64,000 nt of DNA, taken from Pelagimonas varians (GTDB taxonomy: Bacteria; Pseudomonadota; Alphaproteobacteria; Rhodobacterales; Rhodobacteraceae). Each line of letters starts with the position of its first letter. The stretch's first letter is position 1. The stretch lies in contig NZ_QKMF01000011.1 of assembly GCF_003208435.1 (NCBI RefSeq), forward strand, positions 96,824-160,823, given 5' to 3'. The translations under genes and the position numbers were made by a program. Below the pieces are notes generated by a model that saw only the letters and a list, made by a program, of their open reading frames with translations, was not told the DNA's origin and did no database searches. Shown here in pieces: positions 55,301-63,204 of this stretch.

Positions 55301-56475
55301 GCATTGCTCAGACCAATTTCGTTGACAGTATCGACCCGAATTTCTTCGTTGATTGTGGTCGAATTGCCAAAGCTGTCGGTCGCAGTGATCACAACCGCTT
55401 GAACATATTCACCCGCGGGCAAAACTGTTTCGTCAAACGTAAATGTCCACAATCCGTCTTCGCCAACAGTGATGGTTTCAACATGCTCGCCGATTGTGAC
55501 GGTCAAGGTTGAACCCGCTTCAGCGGAGCCCGAAAGCTCAACACCATCCGCGTGATCATCTTCGTTAAACAAATCACCCGTCGACACCGTGCCTTCAACA
55601 GCCTCAACTGCTGGTGGTGTTGTGTCGATCTCAAAGGATGGCCCCCCCAGCTCGGTCACTTCTCCGGCAGGGTTGGTCACCACAACGGGGACATTTGTAT
55701 AGACGCCATCGTCCGGGAAATCTTCGCCTTCAAATACGGCTTCCCACGTTCCATCCTCGCCTATATCCGTGGACACGGTGTCTTCGCCAATCGTCACGAT
55801 AACTTCGGATCCAGGTTCGCCCGTGCCGGTGATCGTGATGGACGGCTCGTCATCACCGCCAAACTCATAACCTGCTTCGGGGTCATCGACGTTCGGGACA
55901 ATAGGTGTCGATCCGCCGCCACCGCTGCCGCCGCCATCATCTCCGCCACCGGCTGCCAGTAGCGCCGCGGTCCCAAGACCAACCGCACCAAGACCGGCAC
56001 CGGACATGCCAAGTCCGGCCGCGCCCAAAAGGCCGGCCCCAAGCATGCTTACTTCTTCGTCTTCGGGATAGAACGCACCATCCAAAGCGACCTGCGGCTC
56101 GTCCACAAAGATCAATTCGTCAGTCGGGCTCCATTTACCCCAAGTCTCGGTCGGGCCGTATTGGGCAAACAATGCGCCGCCATCGGCCTCGACAAGGCTG
56201 ACTTGATTAAGCTCGCCGTTGGCGCTCAGGAAAAGGCGGCTTCCGCCCCCGTCTTCCGAGAAATACTGTTCAAGAACGATCACCCGGCCATCCGCCAAAG
56301 TAATCAAAAGATCATCTGCGGCGCGATCATAGCCGCCCAGTTGTGATCTGTCCAAGTTAAGGGAAATATCGCGTCCATTGCCAGCATCAATGAGGAAACC
56401 CTCATTTTCTCCACCAACAGAACCACGTTCAACTGCACCCACACGGGTGCGCACCACGAAATCGATCGCGCTCAT
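52387..56475 (-). CDS. large Ig-like repeat adhesin secreted by type I system (BapA/LapA-like)
   Basis: The 1362-residue protein is acidic and modular. The first 130 residues match the BapA/LapF prefix domain (ISLNLDRSQLGGYDRAADDLL). A Gly/Ala-rich linker with GGGDDGGGSGGGGS follows near residues 155-190. Then come about ten Ig-like repeats of 90-100 residues, each with a VNAAEHADGVVLTGxAEAGS start and a TDLAGNxxT end. The last 190 residues have a D/G/T-rich beta fold ending in ATLLIDDDITNV, the usual T1SS C-terminus of such adhesins. No GGxGxDxUx RTX nonapeptides are present. It sits upstream of its own exporter genes and likely acts in biofilm or surface attachment. Confidence 0.88.
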   Translation of the reverse strand: MSAIDFVVRTRVGAVERGSVGGENEGFLIDAGNGRDISLNLDRSQLGGYDRAADDLLITLADGRVIVLEQYFSEDGGGSRLFLSANGELNQVSLVEADGGALFAQYGPTETWGKWSPTDELIFVDEPQVALDGAFYPEDEEVSMLGAGLLGAAGLGMSGAGLGAVGLGTAALLAAGGGDDGGGSGGGGSTPIVPNVDDPEAGYEFGGDDEPSITITGTGEPGSEVIVTIGEDTVSTDIGEDGTWEAVFEGEDFPDDGVYTNVPVVVTNPAGEVTELGGPSFEIDTTPPAVEAVEGTVSTGDLFNEDDHADGVELSGSAEAGSTLTVTIGEHVETITVGEDGLWTFTFDETVLPAGEYVQAVVITATDSFGNSTTINEEIRVDTVNEIGLSNAPLTGDDLINAGEHAAGVTLTGTSQAGSTVEVTIEGQMQSVTVDGDGNWSVTFDSSMLAGGTYSTMATIVSTDLVGNISTMTHEFDVDTEAAVTVDTSTAGGDGTVNAVEHGGTVTLVGTGEAGSAIEVEIDGNTWTTTVADDGSWTVDVGAGFLPAGTTVAEVAVTSTDLAGNVATTWGDVNIDTQNEIAMATGNVEGDGIVNAAERADGVVLNGVGEAGSSIAVTVAGTVLNTTVDASGNWSVTIPAASVPTGTTTLDVTAVSTDLAGNTATANGSINIDTETNVSVVTDTVEGDGVVNAAEHADGVVLTGQAEAGASVQVTMGTVTQAAVVAADGSWTASFAAADIPTGESTQTVTAVATDAAGNTATATGSVDVDTLVRNFNFTSTPGGADGVINADEAAQGLSLTGTTEPGGTVQVTLAGVTVAATVAADGSWTANFTAAQLPSGEQTLTMTAVSTDLAGNSETITQNVVIDTDAGLLTISADPVEGDDMVNFVEASDGVILTGTSTPFQTVDVTMNGVTHSVVTDASGVWIAPFAAGEIPQGTYTADITATTTDTAGNILTRTDTLQFDTEVRNFATSAESVEGDNVINAAEAADGFSLSGTTEPGGTVEVSFNGVTRSATVDASGNWSVGFTASEVPSGESNETATIYTTDVAGNTEQTSVDFAVDTLVNNLAVSPDPTTADDVINAEEATQGFTMTGEVEVGSTVIVTFGGVAHTAIVAANGAWSVDIPPSSIQSGTGVQVATIAATDLAGNTLSTTEDIMVDTVAPDQLAWEGYGRNHEGVDQIRTEISDDSVEISRVVDGEGANPSVVDVALDSQVDVDALDLTFHTFADAVPDGTHLVLSQTDEAGNVSGSYLVTDDPATSEVTMTDALASTLSDFNIETIDLEFAEDSHLTITEAQLTALSSNTDTLVVHGGADDSVTIIGATASGTHTEGSETFNVFTLGDATLLIDDDITNVSTGVV
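52990..55900 (-). repeat. array of about ten Ig-like coding repeats
   Basis: Repeats of 270-300 bases run in frame through the adhesin. They are recognised by the recurring protein pattern (D/N)xVEGDxxVNAAE at the start, W(S/T)xxF or WSVxx in the middle and DLAGN near the end. Central repeats 5 and 6 are the most alike. Recombination between them could change adhesin length. Confidence 0.8.
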
Positions 56476-56668
56476 GAAAACACCGCTTTACCTCTGTGTG
56501 ACCTATTATTTTTTTTTGGTCACTTATTTTGCTCTGCCCAAGAAATAACTCAATCTCATGTCTGAGGCTAGGAAGAATCTTGAGAAGGCCGCGAAATCTT
56601 GGGGTTAGAGGCCGAATCGGCGCAATTTAGACCGGTTCCTGTGGCAAAAAAGCGGCAATCTCAAACGA
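56476..56668. promoter_or_regulatory. adhesin upstream region with leader hairpin
   Basis: These 193 bases lie between the Gfo/Idh stop and the adhesin start. GTGACC (56498-56503) and GGTCAC (56518-56523) form a hairpin with an A/T-rich loop in the adhesin leader. I cannot place a clear promoter. Confidence 0.4.
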
Positions 56669-57760
56669 TCAAAGGATTACACTTGCGCCGGTTCGGGCAG
56701 ATTTTTGGGCGGCGTGCCCCATCCGAACAGCCCATGCACCATCTTCCAAACTGACATCAGCCTGACCTTCGCCGCGTACAACTGCCAAAAATTTCTGGTG
56801 CTGATAAAATGTCGATCCATTGTGGTCGCCAGCCTGAAGCAGCCTGTCTTCGACCGGGATTTCCAGCGCGACCGGACCGGGTGGGTTGCGAGGGCTAATG
56901 ACGACTTGTGGCGTTGGAGGGGCACCCAAGTGTTCTGGCCAGAACCGGCCCGGCCCCGGAACCTGAGCTTCAATTTTGCCCTTTGGTCCGACTGCGCTCA
57001 GCTCTTCTTGGAACCGCGCGCCTTCCGCGAACATGCACAGTTCCAGCATGGCACGCGCACCATTGGCGAAATCGACAATCACGTATCCACTGTCCCAGAT
57101 ATCCGGAACTTCTCCGTCATAGGTTTCATCCAGATGGTTCACCGCCTGACCTGCACTGGCCATCACGCGGACCGGATCGGATTTCAAAGCAAAGCGCATC
57201 AAGTCAAAGAAGTGACAGCATTTCTCCACCAAAGTGCCACCGGTCTTGTGATTGAACCGGTTCCAGTCCCCCACTTTGGTCAGGAATGGAAAGCGGTGTT
57301 CGCGGATCGTCAGCATTTTGACACCGCCGGTGGCCTGCTCCAGCTGCTCAAGAAATTTGGCAACCGGAGGCATGTAGCGGTACTCCATCGCGATCCAGAT
57401 TGGCGCCGGATATGTTGTTTTGATCGCGTCGATCCGAGCAGCGTGATCCGGATCCGTATACAATGGCTTTTCCATCAACAGCGGCAGAGGTCGGCTTTGT
57501 GCGATTTCCTCAAGCTGATCAATATGTAGATAGTTGGGACTAACCACCAAAAGACAATCCAAATCCGGCTCGGCCAACAAGTCATTAATAGATTCAACAA
57601 ACACTGCATCTGGCGCGATTTCTTGGGCGCGGGCGGCCATTTCGGAGTCTGGCTCAAAGATTGCATGAACACGGGCACCGTCCAGCAAAGCGATATTGCG
57701 CAAATGCTCGCGCCCCATCATGCCGCAACCAATGACGCCGTAATTGAGGGTCTTTTGCAT
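56669..57760 (-). CDS. Gfo/Idh/MocA family protein, possible NAD-dependent glycosidase
   Basis: The 363-residue protein has the Rossmann motif YGVIGCGMMGREHL, the catalytic EKPL motif with Lys, then MEYRYMPPVAKFLEQ and KTGGTLVEKCCHFFDLMRF in the substrate domain. It may be an ordinary sugar dehydrogenase. Because it lies beside a sulfonate monooxygenase trio, it could also be one of the NAD-dependent sulfoquinovosidases (GH188), which belong to this same fold family. It is translated just after the GntR gene. Confidence 0.8.
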   Translation of the reverse strand: MQKTLNYGVIGCGMMGREHLRNIALLDGARVHAIFEPDSEMAARAQEIAPDAVFVESINDLLAEPDLDCLLVVSPNYLHIDQLEEIAQSRPLPLLMEKPLYTDPDHAARIDAIKTTYPAPIWIAMEYRYMPPVAKFLEQLEQATGGVKMLTIREHRFPFLTKVGDWNRFNHKTGGTLVEKCCHFFDLMRFALKSDPVRVMASAGQAVNHLDETYDGEVPDIWDSGYVIVDFANGARAMLELCMFAEGARFQEELSAVGPKGKIEAQVPGPGRFWPEHLGAPPTPQVVISPRNPPGPVALEIPVEDRLLQAGDHNGSTFYQHQKFLAVVRGEGQADVSLEDGAWAVRMGHAAQKSARTGASVIL

Positions 57761-57771
57761 GCTTTTCTGCC

Positions 57772-58473
57772 TTATCTTAACCGTGATACATAGGTGGCCA
57801 CGTTGGTGTCGATCCAACCGCGTGAAACTTCGACACGGTTTCCGTCTGCTGTCAGGCTGACCCGCGTCGCCAGCAATGCTGGCACACCGGACTGTTGCCC
57901 GAAGTCATTCGGGGCCCAGTCGGGAACCGCGCTAACTGAGAATCTGTCCTCTGCCGACGTGATCCACAGCCCCAGTTTTTCTCGGTAATACAGGTATAGG
58001 GATTCAGACAGATCAGCTTCGGAAACATCCGCCGCGCAATCTGCATCCAGCCAAATTTCTTCAACCACTGCTGGCGTACCGTTTAACCGGCGCAAACGTC
58101 TTATGCGATACGCTTCCGAGTTGGTCCCGAACTGCGGTAGGTCGGCAGGTTTCCCAACCCGCTCGACAGATAAAACATCAGCCGTTGGCAGGCCGCCACC
58201 GTCAAGCAATTCGACACGAAAAAACGTATATACTGACTGAACATCACTGCGGGCACGAATATAGTTGCCGGACCCTTGAATGCGTTCCAGCAGACCTTTT
58301 TCAGTTAAATCCGCCAGTGATTTACGCAATGTCCCGACCGAAGTTCCAAGCTGCGCGGCATAGTCTCTCTCTGGCGGCAGGCGCTCTCCGTCCGCCAGTC
58401 GTCCGGCATTTATCTCACGGATCAACATCTCGCTGATTTGCAAATAAAGCGGCAGGGAATGTCGGTCTCTCAT
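57772..58473 (-). CDS. GntR/HutC-family transcriptional regulator
   Basis: The 233-residue protein has an N-terminal winged helix (LYLQISEMLIREINAGRLADGERLPPERDYAAQLGTSVGTLRKSLADL) and a UTRA-type effector domain (YRIRRLRRLNGTPAVVEEIWLDADCAADV). Such regulators usually respond to a sugar or its phosphate. It is divergent from the monooxygenase gene and followed by the Gfo/Idh gene, so it probably controls both transcription units. Upstream, ATTGAT occurs twice with an 11-base period (58496-58512), a possible operator. Confidence 0.9.
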   Translation of the reverse strand: MRDRHSLPLYLQISEMLIREINAGRLADGERLPPERDYAAQLGTSVGTLRKSLADLTEKGLLERIQGSGNYIRARSDVQSVYTFFRVELLDGGGLPTADVLSVERVGKPADLPQFGTNSEAYRIRRLRRLNGTPAVVEEIWLDADCAADVSEADLSESLYLYYREKLGLWITSAEDRFSVSAVPDWAPNDFGQQSGVPALLATRVSLTADGNRVEVSRGWIDTNVATYVSRLR

Positions 58474-58556
58474 CAGATGGCTTTCAAAATTGATCCACCA
58501 TTGATTTACTTAAAATCGAGTGCTACGCAAGAGAAAATGCATGGGAGGTGCACCTT

Positions 58557-59711
58557 ATGACAATCGTGCCAATCACGTCGCCCGATCTGGATGCGGCAGA
58601 AGTATCCTGGTTCGCCGCGCTTTGCTCGGATGACTATGAGTTCCTAGGGGTTCCAGACGGAAAACTAAGGTCCAGCTGGGCGCATTGTTCCAGCATCGTC
58701 AAAGAGGCCGAGGCGCAGGGGTTTCGCAACATCTTGTGCCCGTCATCCTATCAAGTTGGCCAAGACACCCTTAGCTTTGTCGCAGGATGCGCCCCGATTA
58801 CAGACAAGATCAACATGCTGGCCGCCGTGCGCTGCGGTGAAATGCAACCCATTATGCTGGCCCGCACCATTGCGACCTTGGATCACATGCTAGAAGGGCG
58901 ACTAACGGTAAACATCATCTCGTCGGACTTTCCGGGCGAAAAGGATGACAGCAAATATCGCTACCAGCGGTCGCGCGAAGTGGTCGAAATTCTCAAGCAG
59001 GCGTGGACGCAAGACAAGATCAATCACCACGGTGACGTGTATAACTTTACCGACATGGGTGTTGATCCGGTTGTGCCTTATCAGACCGGCGGGCCGTTGT
59101 TGTATTTCGGTGGTTACAGCCCGGATGCGTTGGATCTGTGCGGCGAGCATTGCGACGTCTACTTGATGTGGCCGGAACCGAAAGAACAGCTTGCCGAACG
59201 TATGAAAGCCGTGCACGCCGTGGCCGAGAAATATGGCCGCACCTTGGACTACGGTTTGCGTGTGCACTGCATTGTGCGCGACACCGAAGCCGAAGCACGG
59301 GAATACGCGCAACACATCGTGTCCAAGCTGGACGACGACAAAGGCTCCGAAATTCGCGACCGCGCCCAAGACAGCATTTCCCTAGGTGTCTCCCACCAAG
59401 CCAAAAACCGCGAACTGGCTGACATGGAAGGTTTTGTCGAGCCAAACCTGTGGACGGGCGTAGGACGGGCGCGATCAGGATGCGGTGCCGCGCTGGTAGG
59501 ATCAACCGATCAGGTGCTGAGCAAGCTGGAAGAGTATCAAAAGATGGGCATGCGGGCCTTTATCCTGTCTGGATACCCACATATCGACGAATGCCAACAC
59601 TTTGGCCAAAAGGTTTTGCCGCAGATGAAAACCTGTTCACTGCCTGAGGCCTATGGACGTGTTCCAACATCCGCGCCCGCAACGCCTTTGGCCGCGGGGC
59701 CCCGCCGCTAA
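58557..59711 (+). CDS. LLM-class flavin-dependent sulfonate monooxygenase (SsuD/SmoC-like)
   Basis: The 384-residue TIM-barrel flavoenzyme keeps the sulfonate-site residues of SsuD: Trp205 (YLMWPEP), Arg235 and His237 (GLRVHCIV), Tyr340 and His342 (SGYPHIDE). They correspond to SsuD W196, R226, H228, Y331 and H333. SsuD Cys54 is not kept. It should use FMNH2 and oxygen to cleave a C-S bond and release sulfite. The next two genes give an aldo/keto reductase and a flavin reductase, the set known for SmoC-SmoB-SmoA. The ATG at 58557 follows GGGAGG. Confidence 0.85.
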   Translation: MTIVPITSPDLDAAEVSWFAALCSDDYEFLGVPDGKLRSSWAHCSSIVKEAEAQGFRNILCPSSYQVGQDTLSFVAGCAPITDKINMLAAVRCGEMQPIMLARTIATLDHMLEGRLTVNIISSDFPGEKDDSKYRYQRSREVVEILKQAWTQDKINHHGDVYNFTDMGVDPVVPYQTGGPLLYFGGYSPDALDLCGEHCDVYLMWPEPKEQLAERMKAVHAVAEKYGRTLDYGLRVHCIVRDTEAEAREYAQHIVSKLDDDKGSEIRDRAQDSISLGVSHQAKNRELADMEGFVEPNLWTGVGRARSGCGAALVGSTDQVLSKLEEYQKMGMRAFILSGYPHIDECQHFGQKVLPQMKTCSLPEAYGRVPTSAPATPLAAGPRR

Positions 59712-59832
59712 TTCCCGCAAGCCCTTGACACCCGCCGGTATCGCCACAGTTGAACCACTTCGACGAACGCGATATCGGGCACACATTAGACCCAAGATGA
59801 CTGCCGAGCAGACCGGCACGACGGAGACCAAA

Positions 59833-60720
59833 ATGGACCGCATCAAACTTAACGACGCGTTGGACGTAAGCCGCCTTGTCTATGGCATGTGGCGTATTGG
59901 TGATGACGCCGACACCAGCACCGCCCATGTCCAAAACAAGATTTCCGCCTGTCTGGACCAAGGCATCACAACGATGGATCAGGCCGACATCTATGGCGGA
60001 TATGAGGCCGAAGAAATCTTGGGCAATGCCCTGACACCCGGCCTTCGCAATCAGATCGAAATTGTCACAAAATGCGATATCGTCGCCCCTGCGGGCCGGT
60101 ATGCCGATGCAAAGGTCAAGTACTACGACACCAGCCGCGCTCATATTTTGGCCTCGGTTGAACATTCGTTGCGGTTGATGAAGACGGACCATATTGACCT
60201 TTTGTTGATCCACCGCCCCGACCCGTTGATGGACCATCACGAAACCGGCGCAGCGCTGGACGATGTCATCGCCAGCGGCAAAGTTCGCTCGGTCGGCGTT
60301 TCGAATTTCCGCCCTTATGACTGGGATCTGCTGCAATCGGGCATGAAAAACAAACTCGTCACAAACCAGATTGAGATGAGTTTGCTCTGCCATGAACCGT
60401 TTACCAATGGCGATCTTGCCCATTTGCAGCGCCTTGCTGTGCCGCCGATGGCGTGGTCCCCGCTGGGTGGCGGTGTCTTGTTTGATAGCGCAATTGCGGC
60501 ACTGCGCACAAAACTGGCAGAAATCGGTGCTGACCAAGGGGTCGACGTCGCTGCCGTGGCTGTCGCGTGGCTTTTGGCGCACCCTGCCCGCATTCTTCCG
60601 GTCCTTGGCACCAACAATCTGGACCGTATCAAACAGATCAGCGATGCTGATCGTGTGACCATGGACCGTGTAACCTGGTACGAGCTGTACACGCTCGCGC
60701 TTGGCCACGAAGTCGCCTAG
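59833..60720 (+). CDS. aldo/keto reductase (YdhF/SmoB-like)
   Basis: The 295-residue AKR has the catalytic Tyr in MDQADIYGGYEAEEILG, Lys in IVTKCDI, His in LLLIHRPDPLMDHHE, and the NADPH-binding VSNFRPYDWDLL and ILPVLGTNNLDRI. It is closest to the YdhF group. In the sulfoquinovose monooxygenase pathway, SmoB reduces 6-dehydroglucose to glucose, which fits its place after the monooxygenase. The ATG at 59833 follows GGAGA; the longer frame from 59653 overlaps the upstream gene and is not used. Confidence 0.87.
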   Translation: MDRIKLNDALDVSRLVYGMWRIGDDADTSTAHVQNKISACLDQGITTMDQADIYGGYEAEEILGNALTPGLRNQIEIVTKCDIVAPAGRYADAKVKYYDTSRAHILASVEHSLRLMKTDHIDLLLIHRPDPLMDHHETGAALDDVIASGKVRSVGVSNFRPYDWDLLQSGMKNKLVTNQIEMSLLCHEPFTNGDLAHLQRLAVPPMAWSPLGGGVLFDSAIAALRTKLAEIGADQGVDVAAVAVAWLLAHPARILPVLGTNNLDRIKQISDADRVTMDRVTWYELYTLALGHEVA

Positions 60721-60741
60721 GGTCAAGAGAAAGCAGATCAC

Positions 60742-61245
60742 GTGACCATACAAGCCACCAGTTTTGACCCGGCCCAATCTGATCCCCGCGCGTTTCGCGA
60801 CGCTTTGGGGCGCTTTGGGACGGGGGTCACTGTGATTACCTGCGCCACGCCGACCGGCCCGATCGGGATCACCGCCAACAGCTTTGCCAGCGTGTCCCTA
60901 GATCCGGCATTAGTCCTTTGGTCTCCGGCGAAAAATTCTTCGCGCTATCCGTTCTATGTGGCGGCCAAGCATTTCGCCATTCATGTCCTTGGCGATGAAC
61001 AACAGCATATTGGCAATGGGTTTGCGCGCTCGGCAGAGGCGTTTGACGGGCTTGATTGGGAAACCAATGCCCAAGGCGTGCCCATCATAAACAACTGCCT
61101 GTCCCGCTTTGAATGTGAAACTCATGCGATACATGATGGCGGTGACCATTCCATTGTCGTGGCCAAGGTTTTGCAGGTCTCTACCCGCACAGGCGATCCG
61201 TTGATGTTCTTTGGCGGACGATACGGAGCCTTCACCCCTGAGTGA
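60742..61245 (+). CDS. flavin reductase family protein (SmoA-like)
   Basis: The 167-residue protein has the flavin-reductase fold with FGTGVTVITC, GITANSFASVSLDPALVLW and the C-terminal FFGGRYGAF. It supplies reduced flavin, most likely to the monooxygenase two genes upstream. It starts with GTG 21 bases after the reductase gene. Low-complexity or transfer signs are absent. Confidence 0.88.
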   Translation: MTIQATSFDPAQSDPRAFRDALGRFGTGVTVITCATPTGPIGITANSFASVSLDPALVLWSPAKNSSRYPFYVAAKHFAIHVLGDEQQHIGNGFARSAEAFDGLDWETNAQGVPIINNCLSRFECETHAIHDGGDHSIVVAKVLQVSTRTGDPLMFFGGRYGAFTPE

Positions 61246-61381
61246 CTCGATTCGCACGGGTCGACGTTCTGCTTTTGGAAACAAACGTCCAATATTCACC
61301 AAATTGTGGACGGCTCGTGGCGGATGCCCCCCCAAAACGTGACATTTCCATCACTTGCCACAAAAGCAATCCTTGGACACT

Positions 61382-61408
61382 CTGGGAGAATTCCCAGATA
61401 ACTTTTTT
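61382..61408 (+). terminator. hairpin and T-run after the monooxygenase operon
   Basis: CTGGGA-gaat-TCCCAG is followed five bases later by six T. It probably ends the three-gene operon. It lies 20 bases before the next ATG, so the cytochrome gene's own promoter must overlap or precede it. Confidence 0.6.
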
Positions 61409-61428
61409 GTGATCGTTCAGGTGTTCAA

Positions 61429-62739
61429 ATGCGAATTTTTTCAAACCCACTCACCGCCCTCTTTCTTATCCTCGCAATGAACGCAGCCGGATCTGCGCGC
61501 TCCGAAACAATGACCGCTGCCGACTTTATCGCCTTTGATGCAACACAGGCAAAGCTTGGCCAGCTTTTGTTTTATGACAAGGCTCTGTCGGGCAATCAGA
61601 ACATCAGTTGTGGCACCTGCCATCATCATTCACTCGATGGCACCGACGGAATGAGCCTCGGCATTGGTGAAGGCGGTTCCGGCATTGGCCCCAACCGTTC
61701 ACCAGGCGATGGTGTCACCCGAATTTCGGCACGGATCCCGCGCAACGCACCTGCTCTTTGGAACCTTGGCCACCGCGACGTGCGCGCATTGTTTCATGAC
61801 GGGCGTGTTGAGGCGACAGACGCAAAGGGAGCCCGCTTTGACACCCCGGCTGGGGCCCGATTGCCTATGGGCTTAAACTCGATATTGGCTGCACAAGCGC
61901 TATTCCCCATGAGCTCCGGTGCCGAAATGGCCGGTGCTCCGGATGAAAATCCGGTTGGAGCCGCATTTTCGGATCAAATCGATAAAGGCTGGGACATGGT
62001 CGCAAAGCGCGTACATGGCATTCCAGATTATACCCCTGCATTCATCGCGGCTTTCCCGCATGTGAAAAACGTCGAAGACATCACAATCGTAGAGATCGCA
62101 AACGCATTGGCCGCCTTTATAGGAAACGAATGGCAAAGCTTTGACAGCCCCTATGACGATTGGGTCAAGCACGGGACCGCCCTACCAGAGGATGCTGAAA
62201 GAGGACGCCAGTTGTTTTTTGGAGAAGCAGGCTGCGCCCAGTGTCACAACGGTCCGCTTTTTTCCGATCAGGACTACCATTCGGTAGGAGTGCCAACGTT
62301 TGGCCCGGGCCGAGTTGAGGGGCAACGAGACATCGGACGGATGGAGACTACCGGCAATCCTGACGATGCATACAAGTTCCGGACACCTTCCCTCAGAAAT
62401 GTCGCCTTGAGTGGGCCCTACGGGCATAACGGTGCCTTTCCTACCCTTAAAGACATAGTACGGCACATGGCAAACCCAGCAGTTTCACACGCCCAATGGC
62501 AGCCCGACATGGCTGCATTGCCAAAGATCGCATGGCTACAACCTGACGATTTCAGATTGGTTACTGACACTGCTGAAACTTTGCGCATCCTCAGCAATCT
62601 GGAAACAACCCAAATCGTCGCGAGTGAGGCCGACCTTGAAGATATCGAGGCATTTCTCAACGCACTTACCGGGCAAACCGCGAAGAAATTGCCATTGGGC
62701 CGGCCTTCGGAAGTACCAAGCGGCTTGCCCGTTGATTGA
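61429..62739 (+). CDS. di-heme cytochrome c peroxidase/MauG family protein
   Basis: The 436-residue protein has an N-terminal signal peptide and two c-type heme sites, CGTCH (residues about 64-68) and CAQCH (about 267-271). It has the CCP/MauG layout with FDTPAGARLPMGLN between the heme domains and TPSLRNVALSGPYGHNGAF near the distal heme. It could reduce hydrogen peroxide in the periplasm or carry out MauG-like oxidation of a protein or small molecule. No partner is seen. Confidence 0.87.
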   Translation: MRIFSNPLTALFLILAMNAAGSARSETMTAADFIAFDATQAKLGQLLFYDKALSGNQNISCGTCHHHSLDGTDGMSLGIGEGGSGIGPNRSPGDGVTRISARIPRNAPALWNLGHRDVRALFHDGRVEATDAKGARFDTPAGARLPMGLNSILAAQALFPMSSGAEMAGAPDENPVGAAFSDQIDKGWDMVAKRVHGIPDYTPAFIAAFPHVKNVEDITIVEIANALAAFIGNEWQSFDSPYDDWVKHGTALPEDAERGRQLFFGEAGCAQCHNGPLFSDQDYHSVGVPTFGPGRVEGQRDIGRMETTGNPDDAYKFRTPSLRNVALSGPYGHNGAFPTLKDIVRHMANPAVSHAQWQPDMAALPKIAWLQPDDFRLVTDTAETLRILSNLETTQIVASEADLEDIEAFLNALTGQTAKKLPLGRPSEVPSGLPVD

Positions 62740-62745
62740 TCTGCG

Positions 62746-63204
62746 CTAGCCCGCTTTCAACAATTCTCGGATTACAGGCTGTTTACGTGGCTTGCGATCC
62801 AACGATTTTATCAGTTTAGAAAGTTGCTTTTCATGAACTCGGCGCGCCGCCGATCTAGGAGTGAACCAGCGCCGAGTGCGTTGCTTACGCTCTTTCCAAT
62901 CACGCTTCATCTTTTCGACAATCATAGGATAGACGCGCACCACACAAGGCAGTTTTGTACCATCGTCCAGTACTTTGATATACTTATAGGTCCCGATCAT
63001 ATCCCGACTGATCCGGCCTTTGATACCTGCCTCTTCCAGCGCTTCGATTGAAGCTGCTTTCCACGGTTTGGTGTCGTCCATTTCCCAGCCTTTTGGAACA
63101 ATCCAACGGCCTGTGCCGCGTGACGTCACCATCAAAATCTCGAGTTTGCCTTCACCATTCCAGCGCATAGGCAATGCCGCAATCTGTTCGCCTTTTTTAC
63201 CCAT
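62746..63204 (-). CDS. NUDIX hydrolase (diphosphoinositol/Ap-type family)
   Basis: The 152-residue protein has RGTGRWIVPKGWEMDD and a Nudix box ending AASIEALEEAGIKG; the glutamates that bind metal are present, but the usual REUxEE arginine is isoleucine, as in some alphaproteobacterial members. The ATG at 63204 is preceded by GAGG. The frame is open another 110 codons upstream, but that part is unlike any known domain, so I leave it out. Confidence 0.83.
   Translation of the reverse strand: MGKKGEQIAALPMRWNGEGKLEILMVTSRGTGRWIVPKGWEMDDTKPWKAASIEALEEAGIKGRISRDMIGTYKYIKVLDDGTKLPCVVRVYPMIVEKMKRDWKERKQRTRRWFTPRSAARRVHEKQLSKLIKSLDRKPRKQPVIRELLKAG

Noticed and set aside
52990..55900. Regular repeats that could be taken for a CRISPR array
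   Set aside because: The period is about 300 bases, in frame, with diverged sequence throughout; these are protein-domain repeats, and no cas genes are near.
52387..56475. RTX toxin or calcium-binding adhesin
   Set aside because: No GGxGxDxUx nonapeptide is present; the C-terminus is of the non-RTX Ig-adhesin type.
56705..57529. Plus-strand frame of 274 codons over the Gfo/Idh gene
   Set aside because: Antisense shadow; composition is Arg/His-rich and the minus-strand gene has clear NAD and catalytic motifs.
59560..60777. Open frame of 405 codons on the minus strand over the aldo/keto reductase
   Set aside because: It is a shadow of a well-supported AKR with all catalytic motifs; its own protein has no recognisable motif.
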